Source: Gluconacetobacter tumulicola (GTDB lineage: Bacteria; Pseudomonadota; Alphaproteobacteria; Acetobacterales; Acetobacteraceae). Taken from it: a stretch of 32,167 nt of DNA. Location of the stretch: the NCBI RefSeq assembly GCF_014174215.1, contig NZ_JABEQL010000037.1, positions 1-32,167 on the forward strand. The letters run 5' to 3'. Of this stretch, positions 12,364-20,232 are shown piece after piece (position 1 is the stretch's first letter; every line of letters starts with the position of its first letter). A model generated the notes under the pieces. The model made no database searches, had not been told where the DNA came from, and saw nothing but the letters and a program-made list of their open reading frames with translations. The translations under genes were made by a program, and so were the position numbers.

Positions 12364-13692
12364 TCACCCCTCCCGCACAGTATCGGAACACGCCCACGGA
12401 GCCCCGACACGCCGACGCTGATCGACATTGCGCCAGTATTCCTGCCACGCCCTGGTTGGACCGACACCGTCCATCGTGGCGGGCCCCCGCATCGACATCG
12501 CCTGCTCGCCATCAAGAACCATGATCGGTTTCTCCCCTTCCTCGACCTGACGGATCGCTGTCATCAGAAGGCGGCGGAACGCGATGATGGCCTTGTCGGT
12601 CTGCCCCAGATGTTCGCGCGTGCGATCCTGAATGCGTCCCTGCGACTCAATGGCCCATTGGTCATGGACGTTGATGTCTTCTCCCATGCCGGTATAGGTC
12701 TGGTGCGCCTGCTCATACGGATCGAATCCGTAATCATTGAAGCGCCCGATCCGCGGTCGATAATCGGGAAGCGTATAGAGTTTAAGGCGCTGGTCGCGCA
12801 TCGTCTCCTTGTCGACAGGCTGGTCGAAACTTGTAAAAATCGCGTACCAGTAACAACTCGTGTCATCGATCGGCACATGCCATTGCGTTATGGTCATCGT
12901 GCCCGACAGCGGAATGACGAATGCTTGGGGGAACAGCACATTCGTTACCCGAACATGCGTCTTCTGTTCGTTGATTTCCCGCAGGGCGATAATACGAAGA
13001 CCATAATCCATTGATTCGACAGAAATGTCCGGACACGGGAATTCACGTAATACCTGCGTCATCGGAATTTCACTGTCAGCCGACGTGGCCCGGAACTGGC
13101 GTCCATAAGCCGCGTCCTGCTTCTCGTCCTCGAAGAATCTGTGAAGAAAGCTGGCGTGCGCCGGATCCATGCCGACTTCCAGAGCTTGCAGCCAATTGCA
13201 TTCTATCAACCCTTTGAATGCAAAAACATAAGGTTCCGGAGCAAGAAAACAGTCCAACGCGGGAAATTCGGGCGGCTCTCCCTCACCCAGATAGGCGAAG
13301 ATGATGCCGCTCCTCTCAACGACCGGATAGGATTTCTGTCTGATATTCTTGCAAAGCCGGCTCCCCTTCGGCTCCGCCGGCGTCTGCAGGCAGTGCCCGT
13401 TCCGATCGAACAGCCATCCATGGAACGGACAGCGCAGACCACCATCCTCAAGCCGCCCGAATGCAAGATCGGCGTTGCGATGCGGACAGTCACGATCAAG
13501 CAGTCCAAGCTGCCCAGCCTCGTCGCGGAAAAGTACCAGATCCTGCCCCAGTAGACGGACAGGCCGGATCGGCCTGGCGCCCTCCAGTTCCACGGCCAGC
13601 GCGGCTGGCTGCCAATAACGGCGCAACAGGTTTCCTGCCGGCTTGCCGGGCGTGATGCGGGTAATCAAATCGTTTTGCGCTGCGCTCAGCAT
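12364..13692 (-). CDS. Rieske oxygenase alpha subunit, phthalate/LigXa/dicamba-demethylase type
   Basis: The 442-residue protein is a terminal Rieske oxygenase. The [2Fe-2S] ligands are Cys69, His71, Cys88 and His91 (CPHRN ... CPFHGW). The mononuclear iron site is in CNWLQALE ... GMDPAHASFLH, with Asp176, His179 and His184. The later segment ESQGRIQDRTREHLG is characteristic of this subfamily, which includes phthalate dioxygenase and aryl O-demethylases such as LigXa and DdmC. Both of those demethylases use a separate adrenodoxin-type ferredoxin and an FAD reductase, as encoded divergently here at 13847-15423. It is followed at four bases by the glutamine-synthetase-like gene. The ribosome-binding site is weak. 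Whether it demethylates or hydroxylates cannot be told from sequence. Confidence 0.93.
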   Translation of the reverse strand: MLSAAQNDLITRITPGKPAGNLLRRYWQPAALAVELEGARPIRPVRLLGQDLVLFRDEAGQLGLLDRDCPHRNADLAFGRLEDGGLRCPFHGWLFDRNGHCLQTPAEPKGSRLCKNIRQKSYPVVERSGIIFAYLGEGEPPEFPALDCFLAPEPYVFAFKGLIECNWLQALEVGMDPAHASFLHRFFEDEKQDAAYGRQFRATSADSEIPMTQVLREFPCPDISVESMDYGLRIIALREINEQKTHVRVTNVLFPQAFVIPLSGTMTITQWHVPIDDTSCYWYAIFTSFDQPVDKETMRDQRLKLYTLPDYRPRIGRFNDYGFDPYEQAHQTYTGMGEDINVHDQWAIESQGRIQDRTREHLGQTDKAIIAFRRLLMTAIRQVEEGEKPIMVLDGEQAMSMRGPATMDGVGPTRAWQEYWRNVDQRRRVGAPWACSDTVREG

Positions 13693-13732
13693 CGGACAGA
13701 TTTGCCTTTCAGAACGAAAAATGACACGGAAC

Positions 13733-13767
13733 TGTTCGATTAACGAACTATATGTTATCAGTCGAAC
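13733..13767. promoter_or_regulatory. Operator-like palindrome between the oxygenase and ferredoxin genes
   Basis: TGTTCGATTAACGAACT (13733-13749) contains the perfect inverted repeat GTTCG-ATTAA-CGAAC. A further CGAAC half-site is at 13763-13767. Reading leftward, TATAGT (complement of 13747-13752) is a possible -10 box for the oxygenase gene and overlaps the palindrome, though no good -35 is present. The site is 41 bases upstream of the oxygenase start and about 98 upstream of the ferredoxin start. It matches 16 of 17 bases of the site upstream of the TonB receptor. Confidence 0.6.
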
Positions 13768-13846
13768 AATGGTTGCAGGAAATCCGATGCCGATGCAATA
13801 TGTCTACGTTGTCTGATCGTAACTTTTTTACGTCCGGAGCCTGCCT

Positions 13847-14170
13847 ATGCCGAAAATAATCTTTCATCTCTCCGACACATCCGTCAGGGAGGTGGAGGTC
13901 AGCATTCCCACGACGGTCATGCAGGCGGCCATCTACGGCGATGTACGGGGGATCGAGGCAGAATGCGGGGGGGCCTGCGCGTGCGCCACCTGCCACGTCT
14001 ATGTCGATCCGGCATTTGTCACCCGCATCCCGCCGGCACAGCAGGACGAACTGGAAATGCTCGAGGGCGTTGCCGCGGACCGTCTACCCAACAGCCGCCT
14101 TGCCTGCCAGATCCATGTCACCGAGGCGCTCGACGGTTTGACCGTAAGCATTCCGGACCGTCAGTTCTGA
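13847..14170 (+). CDS. [2Fe-2S] ferredoxin, adrenodoxin/putidaredoxin type
   Basis: The 107-residue protein has the vertebrate-type ferredoxin cluster pattern C-x5-C-x2-C with a distant fourth ligand: Cys40, Cys46, Cys49 and Cys87. The surrounding residues (ECGGACACATCHVYVD and RLACQI) are typical of ferredoxins serving P450s and three-component Rieske oxygenases. GGAG lies seven bases before the ATG. The stop overlaps the start of the reductase gene (TGATG), so the two are translationally coupled. I infer that it carries electrons from that reductase to the oxygenase encoded at 12364-13692, as DdmB and LigXc do in their systems. Confidence 0.95.
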   Translation: MPKIIFHLSDTSVREVEVSIPTTVMQAAIYGDVRGIEAECGGACACATCHVYVDPAFVTRIPPAQQDELEMLEGVAADRLPNSRLACQIHVTEALDGLTVSIPDRQF

Positions 14171-15423
14171 TGGCGCCGGCGGTTCTGATCATCGGCGCGT
14201 CGCACGCAGGCGTTCAGTTCGCGGCGGCATTGCGCGAACTCGGCCACACCGGCCGGATCACTCTTGTCGACGCACAATCCGGGCCTCCGTGCCAGAGGCC
14301 CCCGTTATCGAAAGCGTTCATGCGGGACGCCGTGCCGGAAGACGCTCTGCATCTCCGCGGCCCCCATTTTTTCACGTCGGCAGAGATCGATTTTCGATCA
14401 GCGATGCCGGCAGCAGCCCTGGACCGCCAGGCACGACATGTTCAGCTCGGCAACGGCGAAAGGATTCCGTACGATGTCCTGATGCTCGCGACAGGCGCGC
14501 GTCCCCGCCCCTGGCCGCAGGGCACCGTTCCGAAGGGCGTTTTTGTCCTCCGCACGCTGGCCGACGCTCGGCTGCTGCGGAACGCAGCCGACCATACGGC
14601 CGGGCCGATCGTCGTCGTCGGCGGCGGATATATCAGCCTGGAACTGGCAGCGACCTGGCGGCGGTACGCACAGCGGGATGTCACGGTCATCAACAGCGGT
14701 CCGCGCCTGCTCTTCCGCTCCGCCTCGCCGGACCTTTCGGCCTTCGTGATGGCACGTCATCACGAGCACGGTGTCCGCGTTTTGAGCGAGCAGCCTGCGA
14801 CCGGATTAGTGGCCAACGACGATGGAGCCGTTCAGGGTGTCGCCCTTGCCGACGGCCGGATTGTTCCAGCAGCACTGGTCGTGCTCGGAACCGGAGCCAT
14901 TCCCGAACAGGACCTGGCGGAGGCCGCCGGGCTGGCATGTGACGATGGCATTCTGGTCGACGATCAATGCCGGACATCCGACCCGGCGATCTTTGCGGCG
15001 GGGGACTGCACCCGGCACATGACCGGCTTTGCCGGACACCGGATACGGCTCGAATGCGTACAGAATGCCCACGACCAGGCGCGCGTCGCCGCCGCCGTCA
15101 TCATGGGCCGCGACGCGCGTTACACGCAGGTACCCTGGTTCTGGTCCGATCAGTTCGACATGAAGATCCAGACGGTAGGCATATTCGACCCGTCATCCAC
15201 CTGCGTGGTACGAGGCAACCCAGCGGCAGGCACGTGCGCCTTCTATCATTTCGGCAAGGCGGAAATCCTGCAGTGCATCGAAACAGTCAATATGCCGGCA
15301 GAACACATGCAGGCCCGCCAGGCACTGACATCGGGCATTCTACCCATCCGCGATCAGGTGGCCTCACCGTCCTTCAGCCTCAAGGCCTTTCTGGCAGAAC
15401 AGCGGGCTGGCCTGATGCGCTGA
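14170..15423 (+). CDS. FAD/NAD(P)H ferredoxin reductase (putidaredoxin reductase family)
   Basis: The 417-residue flavoprotein has two Rossmann motifs, one for FAD (IIGASHAG, 7-14) and one for NAD(P)H (VVVGGGYISLELA, 148-160). It also has LATGARPR near 106-113 and the second FAD-binding segment IFAAGDCT near 274-281. This is the glutathione-reductase-type ferredoxin reductase paired with adrenodoxin-type ferredoxins. The start overlaps the ferredoxin stop by one base; the open frame continues upstream only as a shadow. It completes the electron chain NAD(P)H to FAD to ferredoxin to Rieske oxygenase. It converges with the iclR gene 17 bases downstream. Confidence 0.95.
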   Translation: MAPAVLIIGASHAGVQFAAALRELGHTGRITLVDAQSGPPCQRPPLSKAFMRDAVPEDALHLRGPHFFTSAEIDFRSAMPAAALDRQARHVQLGNGERIPYDVLMLATGARPRPWPQGTVPKGVFVLRTLADARLLRNAADHTAGPIVVVGGGYISLELAATWRRYAQRDVTVINSGPRLLFRSASPDLSAFVMARHHEHGVRVLSEQPATGLVANDDGAVQGVALADGRIVPAALVVLGTGAIPEQDLAEAAGLACDDGILVDDQCRTSDPAIFAAGDCTRHMTGFAGHRIRLECVQNAHDQARVAAAVIMGRDARYTQVPWFWSDQFDMKIQTVGIFDPSSTCVVRGNPAAGTCAFYHFGKAEILQCIETVNMPAEHMQARQALTSGILPIRDQVASPSFSLKAFLAEQRAGLMR

Positions 15424-15440
15424 TTCCCGACCGTGATCCC

Positions 15441-16247
15441 TCAAAGCAATTGGCTACGCAGATTTTCCACCTCCTCGCGCAGGCGCGGAAGAAAGATCCG
15501 CTTCATCTCATCAGGGGCGGCCTGTTCGATCCTGACGCCGACATTCAGCGCCGCGACCTGTCTGCCGTCGTGCCTGAACAGCGGCACCGCCAAAGCCCGA
15601 TATCCGATTTCCGCTTCCTGATCCACAAGAGCATAGCCGTCATCCCGCACAGCGTCCCATAGGATCTTCAGTCGTTTCTTGTCGACGACCGTATACGCCG
15701 TCACCTTTTCCGGCGTGCAGGCCTTCAGGAAAGATGCCGCGTCTTCCGGGCTCAGCGACGACAGAAGAACCCGCCCGACGGCACTGCAGAATGCCGGCAG
15801 ACGCAGACCTATCCCTTCCAGCAGACCATGGGCCTGTACCTTCCTGGGCGAAGCGTAAGCGACCATGACCGCGTCCGTTCCATCAAGAACGGCGACGGAG
15901 AATGTCGCATGAAGTTCCGCTGCCAGATGTTCGCAGACAGGTTGCAGGATCGTGGCGATAGGGTCCGACCCGAGATACGACGCCGCAAGCTTGAGAATGG
16001 ACGGACGAAGAGTGTAAAGGCGCCCATTCTCCACCATATACCCAAGATGGACGAGCGTCAGAAGCGTCCGGCGCACCGTCGCGCGCGGAAGATCGACAAG
16101 ACGGGCGATATCCGCCAGCGACAGGGCCGGACGCGACGCGTTGAACACCTCTATGACGGCAAGTCCACGGGCGAGGGCCTCGGAAAAATCACGCCCGACT
16201 GCATTCTCAGCACGTATGGCCGCGTCACGTTCGCGCAATTTACTCAC
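15441..16247 (-). CDS. IclR-family transcriptional regulator (PcaR/PobR-like)
   Basis: The 268-residue protein has an N-terminal winged helix-turn-helix (FSEALARGLAVIEVF, then LSLADIARLVDLPRATVRRTL, about 43-63) and a C-terminal ligand-binding IclR domain (about 90-265). The opening EALARGLAVIE pattern is typical of the PcaR/PcaU/PobR branch, which responds to protocatechuate and 4-hydroxybenzoate. It starts with GTG, with AAGG nine bases upstream. It is the only regulator in the island and is the best candidate for binding the GTTCG/CGAAC elements at 10743, 13733 and 16339. Whether it activates or represses is not shown. Confidence 0.92.
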   Translation of the reverse strand: MSKLRERDAAIRAENAVGRDFSEALARGLAVIEVFNASRPALSLADIARLVDLPRATVRRTLLTLVHLGYMVENGRLYTLRPSILKLAASYLGSDPIATILQPVCEHLAAELHATFSVAVLDGTDAVMVAYASPRKVQAHGLLEGIGLRLPAFCSAVGRVLLSSLSPEDAASFLKACTPEKVTAYTVVDKKRLKILWDAVRDDGYALVDQEAEIGYRALAVPLFRHDGRQVAALNVGVRIEQAAPDEMKRIFLPRLREEVENLRSQLL

Positions 16248-16312
16248 CGGTCGCTACCTTGGACACTGCCGCTTCTCTCTGGTTTTGATCTGTACCCGCA
16301 ATCGCGGTCGGC

Positions 16313-16388
16313 ATTATATGTTTTCTGCCGTGGGTCAAGCGAACGTTTTTATTGTTAGCATCATTGCCTTCCGGCTTTAAACGTTCGC
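16313..16388 (-). promoter_or_regulatory. iclR promoter with flanking inverted repeat
   Basis: Reading leftward there is a perfect TATAAT (complement of 16313-16318) and TTGACC (complement of 16333-16338), but only 14 bases apart. Abutting the -35 box is a 10-bp perfect inverted repeat, GCGAACGTTT (16339-16348) and AAACGTTCGC (16379-16388), with a 30-base spacer. The arms contain the CGAAC and GTTCG half-sites seen at the other two operators. This suggests autoregulation of iclR with a promoter that needs help because of its short spacer. Confidence 0.5.
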
Positions 16389-16407
16389 AATGATAGCCCG
16401 TCCTGCT

Positions 16408-18024
16408 TCAATCCGTCCGGGTCGGAACCAGCAGCAGCGCCAGGCTTTCGGGTGGAAGCGTAACGTCACATCGGGTTGCCTGCGTGCAGTCCGCCGCAGG
16501 CTGTGGCGCAGGCAAGCGCGCAGCCGCAATCAACGCAGCCGCCTGCGGGCCGGTCGGCGAGACCGGCCGCCCCATGGCCTCGAACAACGCGGCCGGCGTG
16601 CCATGATTCCGATCGATCACGATCACCGTCGCCCCGTCCACGGACGCCAGCCCCCTGAACGCCAGATGCGCATCCCGCGCCCTGTCGGCATCCCGGTTCC
16701 ACAGCACGACCGCAATCACGCCATCCTCCCGGCGCGTCGCAAGCACATCGCCATCGCCCGATCCGGCCGGCAGCCGCCGGTTCCCCAGACGATGCAGCAA
16801 CGCAAAGGCATTGAACGCAGGCTTGGGAATGCCATGGGTCGTCAGCAACCCATAGGCGCCCGGCAGTTCATTGGCGACCACCCCCTGTTCCTCGAAATCG
16901 TCCGAAAACGTCCAGTAGGACATGATCGGCGCCAGCCCGTCACAATCATGGACCGTCTGCACAATCCACGGCGCGATCCACGGACGATCCGCGCTGCCAT
17001 TATGAATGTCCCAGTCCGCACCGAACTCGGTGATATAAAGCGGCAGGTCCGGATGCCCGGCATGATCGATCGCCTGACGCGCCGTCCGCGTCGCATCGCA
17101 GACAATATTACCCGTATTCGCAGGCGATTTCGGCAATCGCAGCAGATCCGGCGGATCATTCGCATAGATATGCGTGGAGACGAAATCGACCGGCACATGC
17201 TCCCGCATGACGTGATCGACGAAATCCCCAACCCAGTGAATGGCCCCCGTCGCAGGCCCACCGACCCGCAGCGCCGGATCGACCGCCTTGATGGTGCGGG
17301 CGGTATTGTCATAAAGCGCGAAATACGTCGCCATTTTCGGCTGCGCCACCCAGGTCGCCTGATCGGGCTCGTTCCAGACCTCGAAGGGCCATTGCCGGAC
17401 TTCCTCGGCGCCATAACGCTGTTCCAGATGCGCGACGAAGGCGCGGATCAGCGCATTCCAGTCTGCCATATGCGCGGGAAACGTCACATTGGCCCGATAC
17501 CAGAGCGTCCCGCCGCTATAATCGGTGATCGGCCTGGCCTGTTCGTCCGCCTTCCAGTGAACCAGCGGCTCCAGCCCCCCATCGCGGCGCAGCACGTCGC
17601 TGCCGATGGCGCTGGGCATGAACGAAAGCTCGACCAGCGGCCGGATATGATGCGCCAGAAGCCCGTCATACACGGCATCGACCTTGCGGAAATTGTAATG
17701 CATGTGGCCGTCCGCATCCGGCGCCATGATGCCCATCGTATCGTCGAAGATGCCGTGGAACCGCACATAGCGGAACCCGGTCGCCTCCCGCGTCCGATCC
17801 GCGTTCCGCAGATAACTCTCCGTCAGCGCCATGTCGGCGCGATCCGAACCGAATGCCTGCTCCCAACTGTGCCGGAACGGCGTCCCGCTCCCGGTGGCAT
17901 CGATCTCTATGGCGGGCACCATCTCATCGGACCAGGCCGGGACCGACCACGACGCGCCACCCGCCAGAAGAGCGATCACCGCCGAACAGGCCCGAACAAT
18001 CCGAAATCCAGCCACCCTTTTCAT
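16408..18024 (-). CDS. Secreted glycoside hydrolase, GH39-like (beta-xylosidase type)
   Basis: The 538-residue protein starts with a signal peptide (basic MKRVAGFRIVR, then a hydrophobic stretch, cleavage near PAWS). It has a TIM-barrel glycosidase pattern: FEVWNEPD with the acid/base Glu219 and LYITEFGADWD with the nucleophile Glu333, the clan GH-A arrangement used by GH39. The C-terminal part (after about 440) looks like the usual beta-sandwich. The chosen ATG at 18024 follows GGGAG and gives a proper signal peptide; an upstream start at 18078 does not. It probably trims xylose-containing or related glycans outside the cytoplasm. No other sugar genes are near it, so the substrate is open. 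Confidence 0.85.
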   Translation of the reverse strand: MKRVAGFRIVRACSAVIALLAGGASWSVPAWSDEMVPAIEIDATGSGTPFRHSWEQAFGSDRADMALTESYLRNADRTREATGFRYVRFHGIFDDTMGIMAPDADGHMHYNFRKVDAVYDGLLAHHIRPLVELSFMPSAIGSDVLRRDGGLEPLVHWKADEQARPITDYSGGTLWYRANVTFPAHMADWNALIRAFVAHLEQRYGAEEVRQWPFEVWNEPDQATWVAQPKMATYFALYDNTARTIKAVDPALRVGGPATGAIHWVGDFVDHVMREHVPVDFVSTHIYANDPPDLLRLPKSPANTGNIVCDATRTARQAIDHAGHPDLPLYITEFGADWDIHNGSADRPWIAPWIVQTVHDCDGLAPIMSYWTFSDDFEEQGVVANELPGAYGLLTTHGIPKPAFNAFALLHRLGNRRLPAGSGDGDVLATRREDGVIAVVLWNRDADRARDAHLAFRGLASVDGATVIVIDRNHGTPAALFEAMGRPVSPTGPQAAALIAAARLPAPQPAADCTQATRCDVTLPPESLALLLVPTRTD

Positions 18025-18057
18025 AAACGCAGACGCTCCCGGTTGAGGACGCGGGAC

Positions 18058-18085
18058 AGCATCGCAATCGACACGCACTTGTCAA
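18058..18085 (-). promoter_or_regulatory. Candidate sigma-70 promoter of the GH39-like gene
   Basis: Reading leftward, a perfect TTGACA (complement of 18080-18085) is followed after 16 bases by GATGCT (complement of 18058-18063). The -10 box is weak, but the -35 box is perfect and the position, 34 to 61 bases upstream of the ATG, is right. Confidence 0.4.
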
Positions 18086-18268
18086 ACCCGTGATGTCCCG
18101 CCCCCTCTGAGCCCCCACCCTTCCATCCGGCTGGCCGAAAGAGGCGCGGATGCGCTAGGCTGCTGATCTCATGACCCATCCCACCCAGGGGCACCCGGCC
18201 CCCACCCGCCATCCCGCCGCGTTCCCGGCCCCCTGCCCCGGCCTCGCCGCACGGGCGGAGGCACGGCC

Positions 18269-19615
18269 ATGATGCTGCTGGCCGGGCTGGTCGCGATCGT
18301 GGTCCTGATCGGCTTCAGCATCCTGATCGCCCTGTCCGAGATCTCGTTCGCGGCGGCGCGCGAGGTGCGGCTGCGCACCCGGGCCGAGGCCGGCGACAGC
18401 CGGGCCGTGAACTTCCTGCGCCTGCGCCGCAACAGCGGGCAGGTGGTGACGGTGCTGCAGATCTGCCTCAACGCCGTAGGCGTGCTGGGCGGCGTCATCA
18501 GCAGCGACATGGTCACCCCGCCGCTGGCCGACATCCTGCACCGCGCCGGGCTGGAAGAGGGTCTGGCCGGGCACGTCGCCTCCACCGCGTCCTTCGTGCT
18601 GATCACGGGCCTGTTCGTGCTGTTCGCCGACCTGCTGCCCAAGCGCATCGCCATGAACGCGCCCGACCGCGTGGCGCTGAGCATCGGCTGGTTCCCCGCC
18701 ATCGCGCTGAAGGTGCTGTACCCGTTCGTCTGGATCTTCTCCAAGATGTCGGACGTCATCCTGCGCGCGCTGAAAATCCCCGCCGCCTCGGCCGTCGAAC
18801 CGGTGACGCCGGAAGACCTCCGCGCCATCCTGGCCGCCGGCACCGCCTCGGGCGTCCTGCTGGAGCAGGAACACCAGATGATCCAGAACGTCCTGGGCCT
18901 CCAGGACCGTTCCGTGACCTCGGCCATGACCCCCCGCGACGAGATCGTGTTCCTCGACATGCAGGAAAGTGCCGAAAGCCAGCGCGACAAGGTGCGGGCC
19001 AAGCCCTATTCCCGCTACCCGCTCTGCAATGGCGGGCTGGACAATGTCATCGGCTCGATCCGCGCCGAAGACGTGCTGGCCGCCGTGGTGGAAAAGCCCG
19101 AGGATGTCGACCCGACCGCGACCATCCTGCCGGTGGCCAAGCAGATCTCCCGCATGCGGCGCGACGTGCTGTCCCTCCCCGACACGCTCAACCTGTGGGA
19201 CACGCTGGCCCAGTTCGACACGCATGGCGCGGGCTTCGCCCTGATCGTCAACGAATACGGTCTGGTGGTCGGCCTGATCACCTTCAAGGACATCATGGGC
19301 GCGCTGATGGACGGGCTCGCCAACCCGTTCGAGGAACAGGCCATCGTCCGCCGCGACGAGAATTCGTGGCTGATCGACGGCGCCGCCCCGATCGGCGACG
19401 TCATCCGCGAACTCGGCGTGCCGGACCTGCCCGACAGCCACAATTTCGATACGATCGGCGGCTTCGTCATGCACCGGCTGCGCCGCATGGCGCGCAAGGC
19501 CGACAAGGTCGAGGCCGCCAATTTCCTGTTCGAGGTCGTGGACGTCGAGGGCTTCCGCATCAACCAGCTCCTGGTCACGCGCCGCCCCCGCCGCCCGGAC
19601 GCCGATCAGCCGTAA
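18269..19615 (+). CDS. CNNM/CorC-family membrane protein with CBS domains
   Basis: The 448-residue protein has an N-terminal DUF21 (CNNM) transmembrane domain of several helices to about residue 170 (LSEISFAAAREVRLR, ICLNAVGVLGG, FADLLPKRIAMNAPDRVA). A pair of CBS domains follows (about 210-340; SAMTPRDEIVFLD, VNEYGLVVGLITFKDIMGAL), then a C-terminal CorC/HlyC transporter-associated domain (about 360-440; GFVMHRLRRM). Members are linked to Mg2+ or Co2+ transport and are often mislabelled hemolysins. GGAGG lies seven bases before the first of two ATGs. Its end overlaps by 10 bases the end of the convergent GST gene. Confidence 0.93.
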   Translation: MMLLAGLVAIVVLIGFSILIALSEISFAAAREVRLRTRAEAGDSRAVNFLRLRRNSGQVVTVLQICLNAVGVLGGVISSDMVTPPLADILHRAGLEEGLAGHVASTASFVLITGLFVLFADLLPKRIAMNAPDRVALSIGWFPAIALKVLYPFVWIFSKMSDVILRALKIPAASAVEPVTPEDLRAILAAGTASGVLLEQEHQMIQNVLGLQDRSVTSAMTPRDEIVFLDMQESAESQRDKVRAKPYSRYPLCNGGLDNVIGSIRAEDVLAAVVEKPEDVDPTATILPVAKQISRMRRDVLSLPDTLNLWDTLAQFDTHGAGFALIVNEYGLVVGLITFKDIMGALMDGLANPFEEQAIVRRDENSWLIDGAAPIGDVIRELGVPDLPDSHNFDTIGGFVMHRLRRMARKADKVEAANFLFEVVDVEGFRINQLLVTRRPRRPDADQP

Positions 19616-20232
19616 TCGGGAATGCCGGGCATGGTGACGAAGCCCGGCAGCCCCCGCACCGCCCGCACCCAGCGCCGCAGCGCGGGATAGGCGGAATATT
19701 CCTCCCCCCAATCCCGACACAGCGCGGCGGCGGGAAACAGGGCGATATCCGCCACCGTCGGCCCATCGCCCACAAACCACGCACCGCCCTCCAGCCGCCG
19801 ATGGACCAGATGGTCCTCCATGATCCGCAGCGCCCCCACCGCCGCCCGCCGGCGGGCGGATTGCCCATCCCCCGCCCCACCGAACAGACAGGCCCGCCGC
19901 ATCAGCAGCGTCGCCCGCAACGGCCCAGCGGCAAACTGCAGCCAGTGCGCCACCCGCGCAAAATCCGCGCGCACCTCAGGCAGCCACGCCGGCCGCCCAT
20001 GCGCCAGCGCCAGCAGCGCGCCACCGGCCCCACAGACCATTTGCCCGTCGATCCGCAGCACCGGCAGCAACCCGGCCGGCGAAACAGCACGAAAACCCGG
20101 ACTGTCCTGCGCGCCACCAGGCACGACATCGACCGCGACCCGACGCGCCTCAAGCCCCAGCAGCGACAGGAACAGCCGCACCCGATAGCAATCCTCGTCC
20201 AGCTCGTCGTCGTGCAGCACCAGCTCACTCAT
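19606..20232 (-). CDS. Glutathione S-transferase-fold protein, possible NdmE-like scaffold
   Basis: The 208-residue protein has an N-terminal thioredoxin-like half (CYRVRLFLSLLGLE, then SPAGLLPVLRIDG in the place of the cis-Pro loop) and a helical C-terminal half with the N-capping box PTVADIALFP. Cys15 is at the usual Ser/Cys catalytic position. Its ATG overlaps the stop of the Rieske gene upstream (ATGA), so production is coupled to it. In caffeine degradation by Pseudomonas putida CBB5, the GST homologue NdmE is a structural partner of the N7-demethylase oxygenase NdmC and the Rieske-bearing reductase NdmD. By context I infer a similar scaffold role; plain glutathione chemistry remains possible. 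Confidence 0.85.
   Translation of the reverse strand: MSELVLHDDELDEDCYRVRLFLSLLGLEARRVAVDVVPGGAQDSPGFRAVSPAGLLPVLRIDGQMVCGAGGALLALAHGRPAWLPEVRADFARVAHWLQFAAGPLRATLLMRRACLFGGAGDGQSARRRAAVGALRIMEDHLVHRRLEGGAWFVGDGPTVADIALFPAAALCRDWGEEYSAYPALRRWVRAVRGLPGFVTMPGIPDYG

Noticed and set aside
16339-16388. Inverted repeat as a terminator for the GH39-like gene
   Set aside because: The loop would be 30 bases and no T-run follows the stem on the minus strand. The arms share half-sites with the operator-like elements and abut the iclR -35 box, so a regulatory role fits better.
16466-18093. Long plus-strand frames opposite the GH39-like gene
   Set aside because: They are Arg/Pro/His-rich shadows. The minus-strand frame has a signal peptide and both catalytic glutamates.
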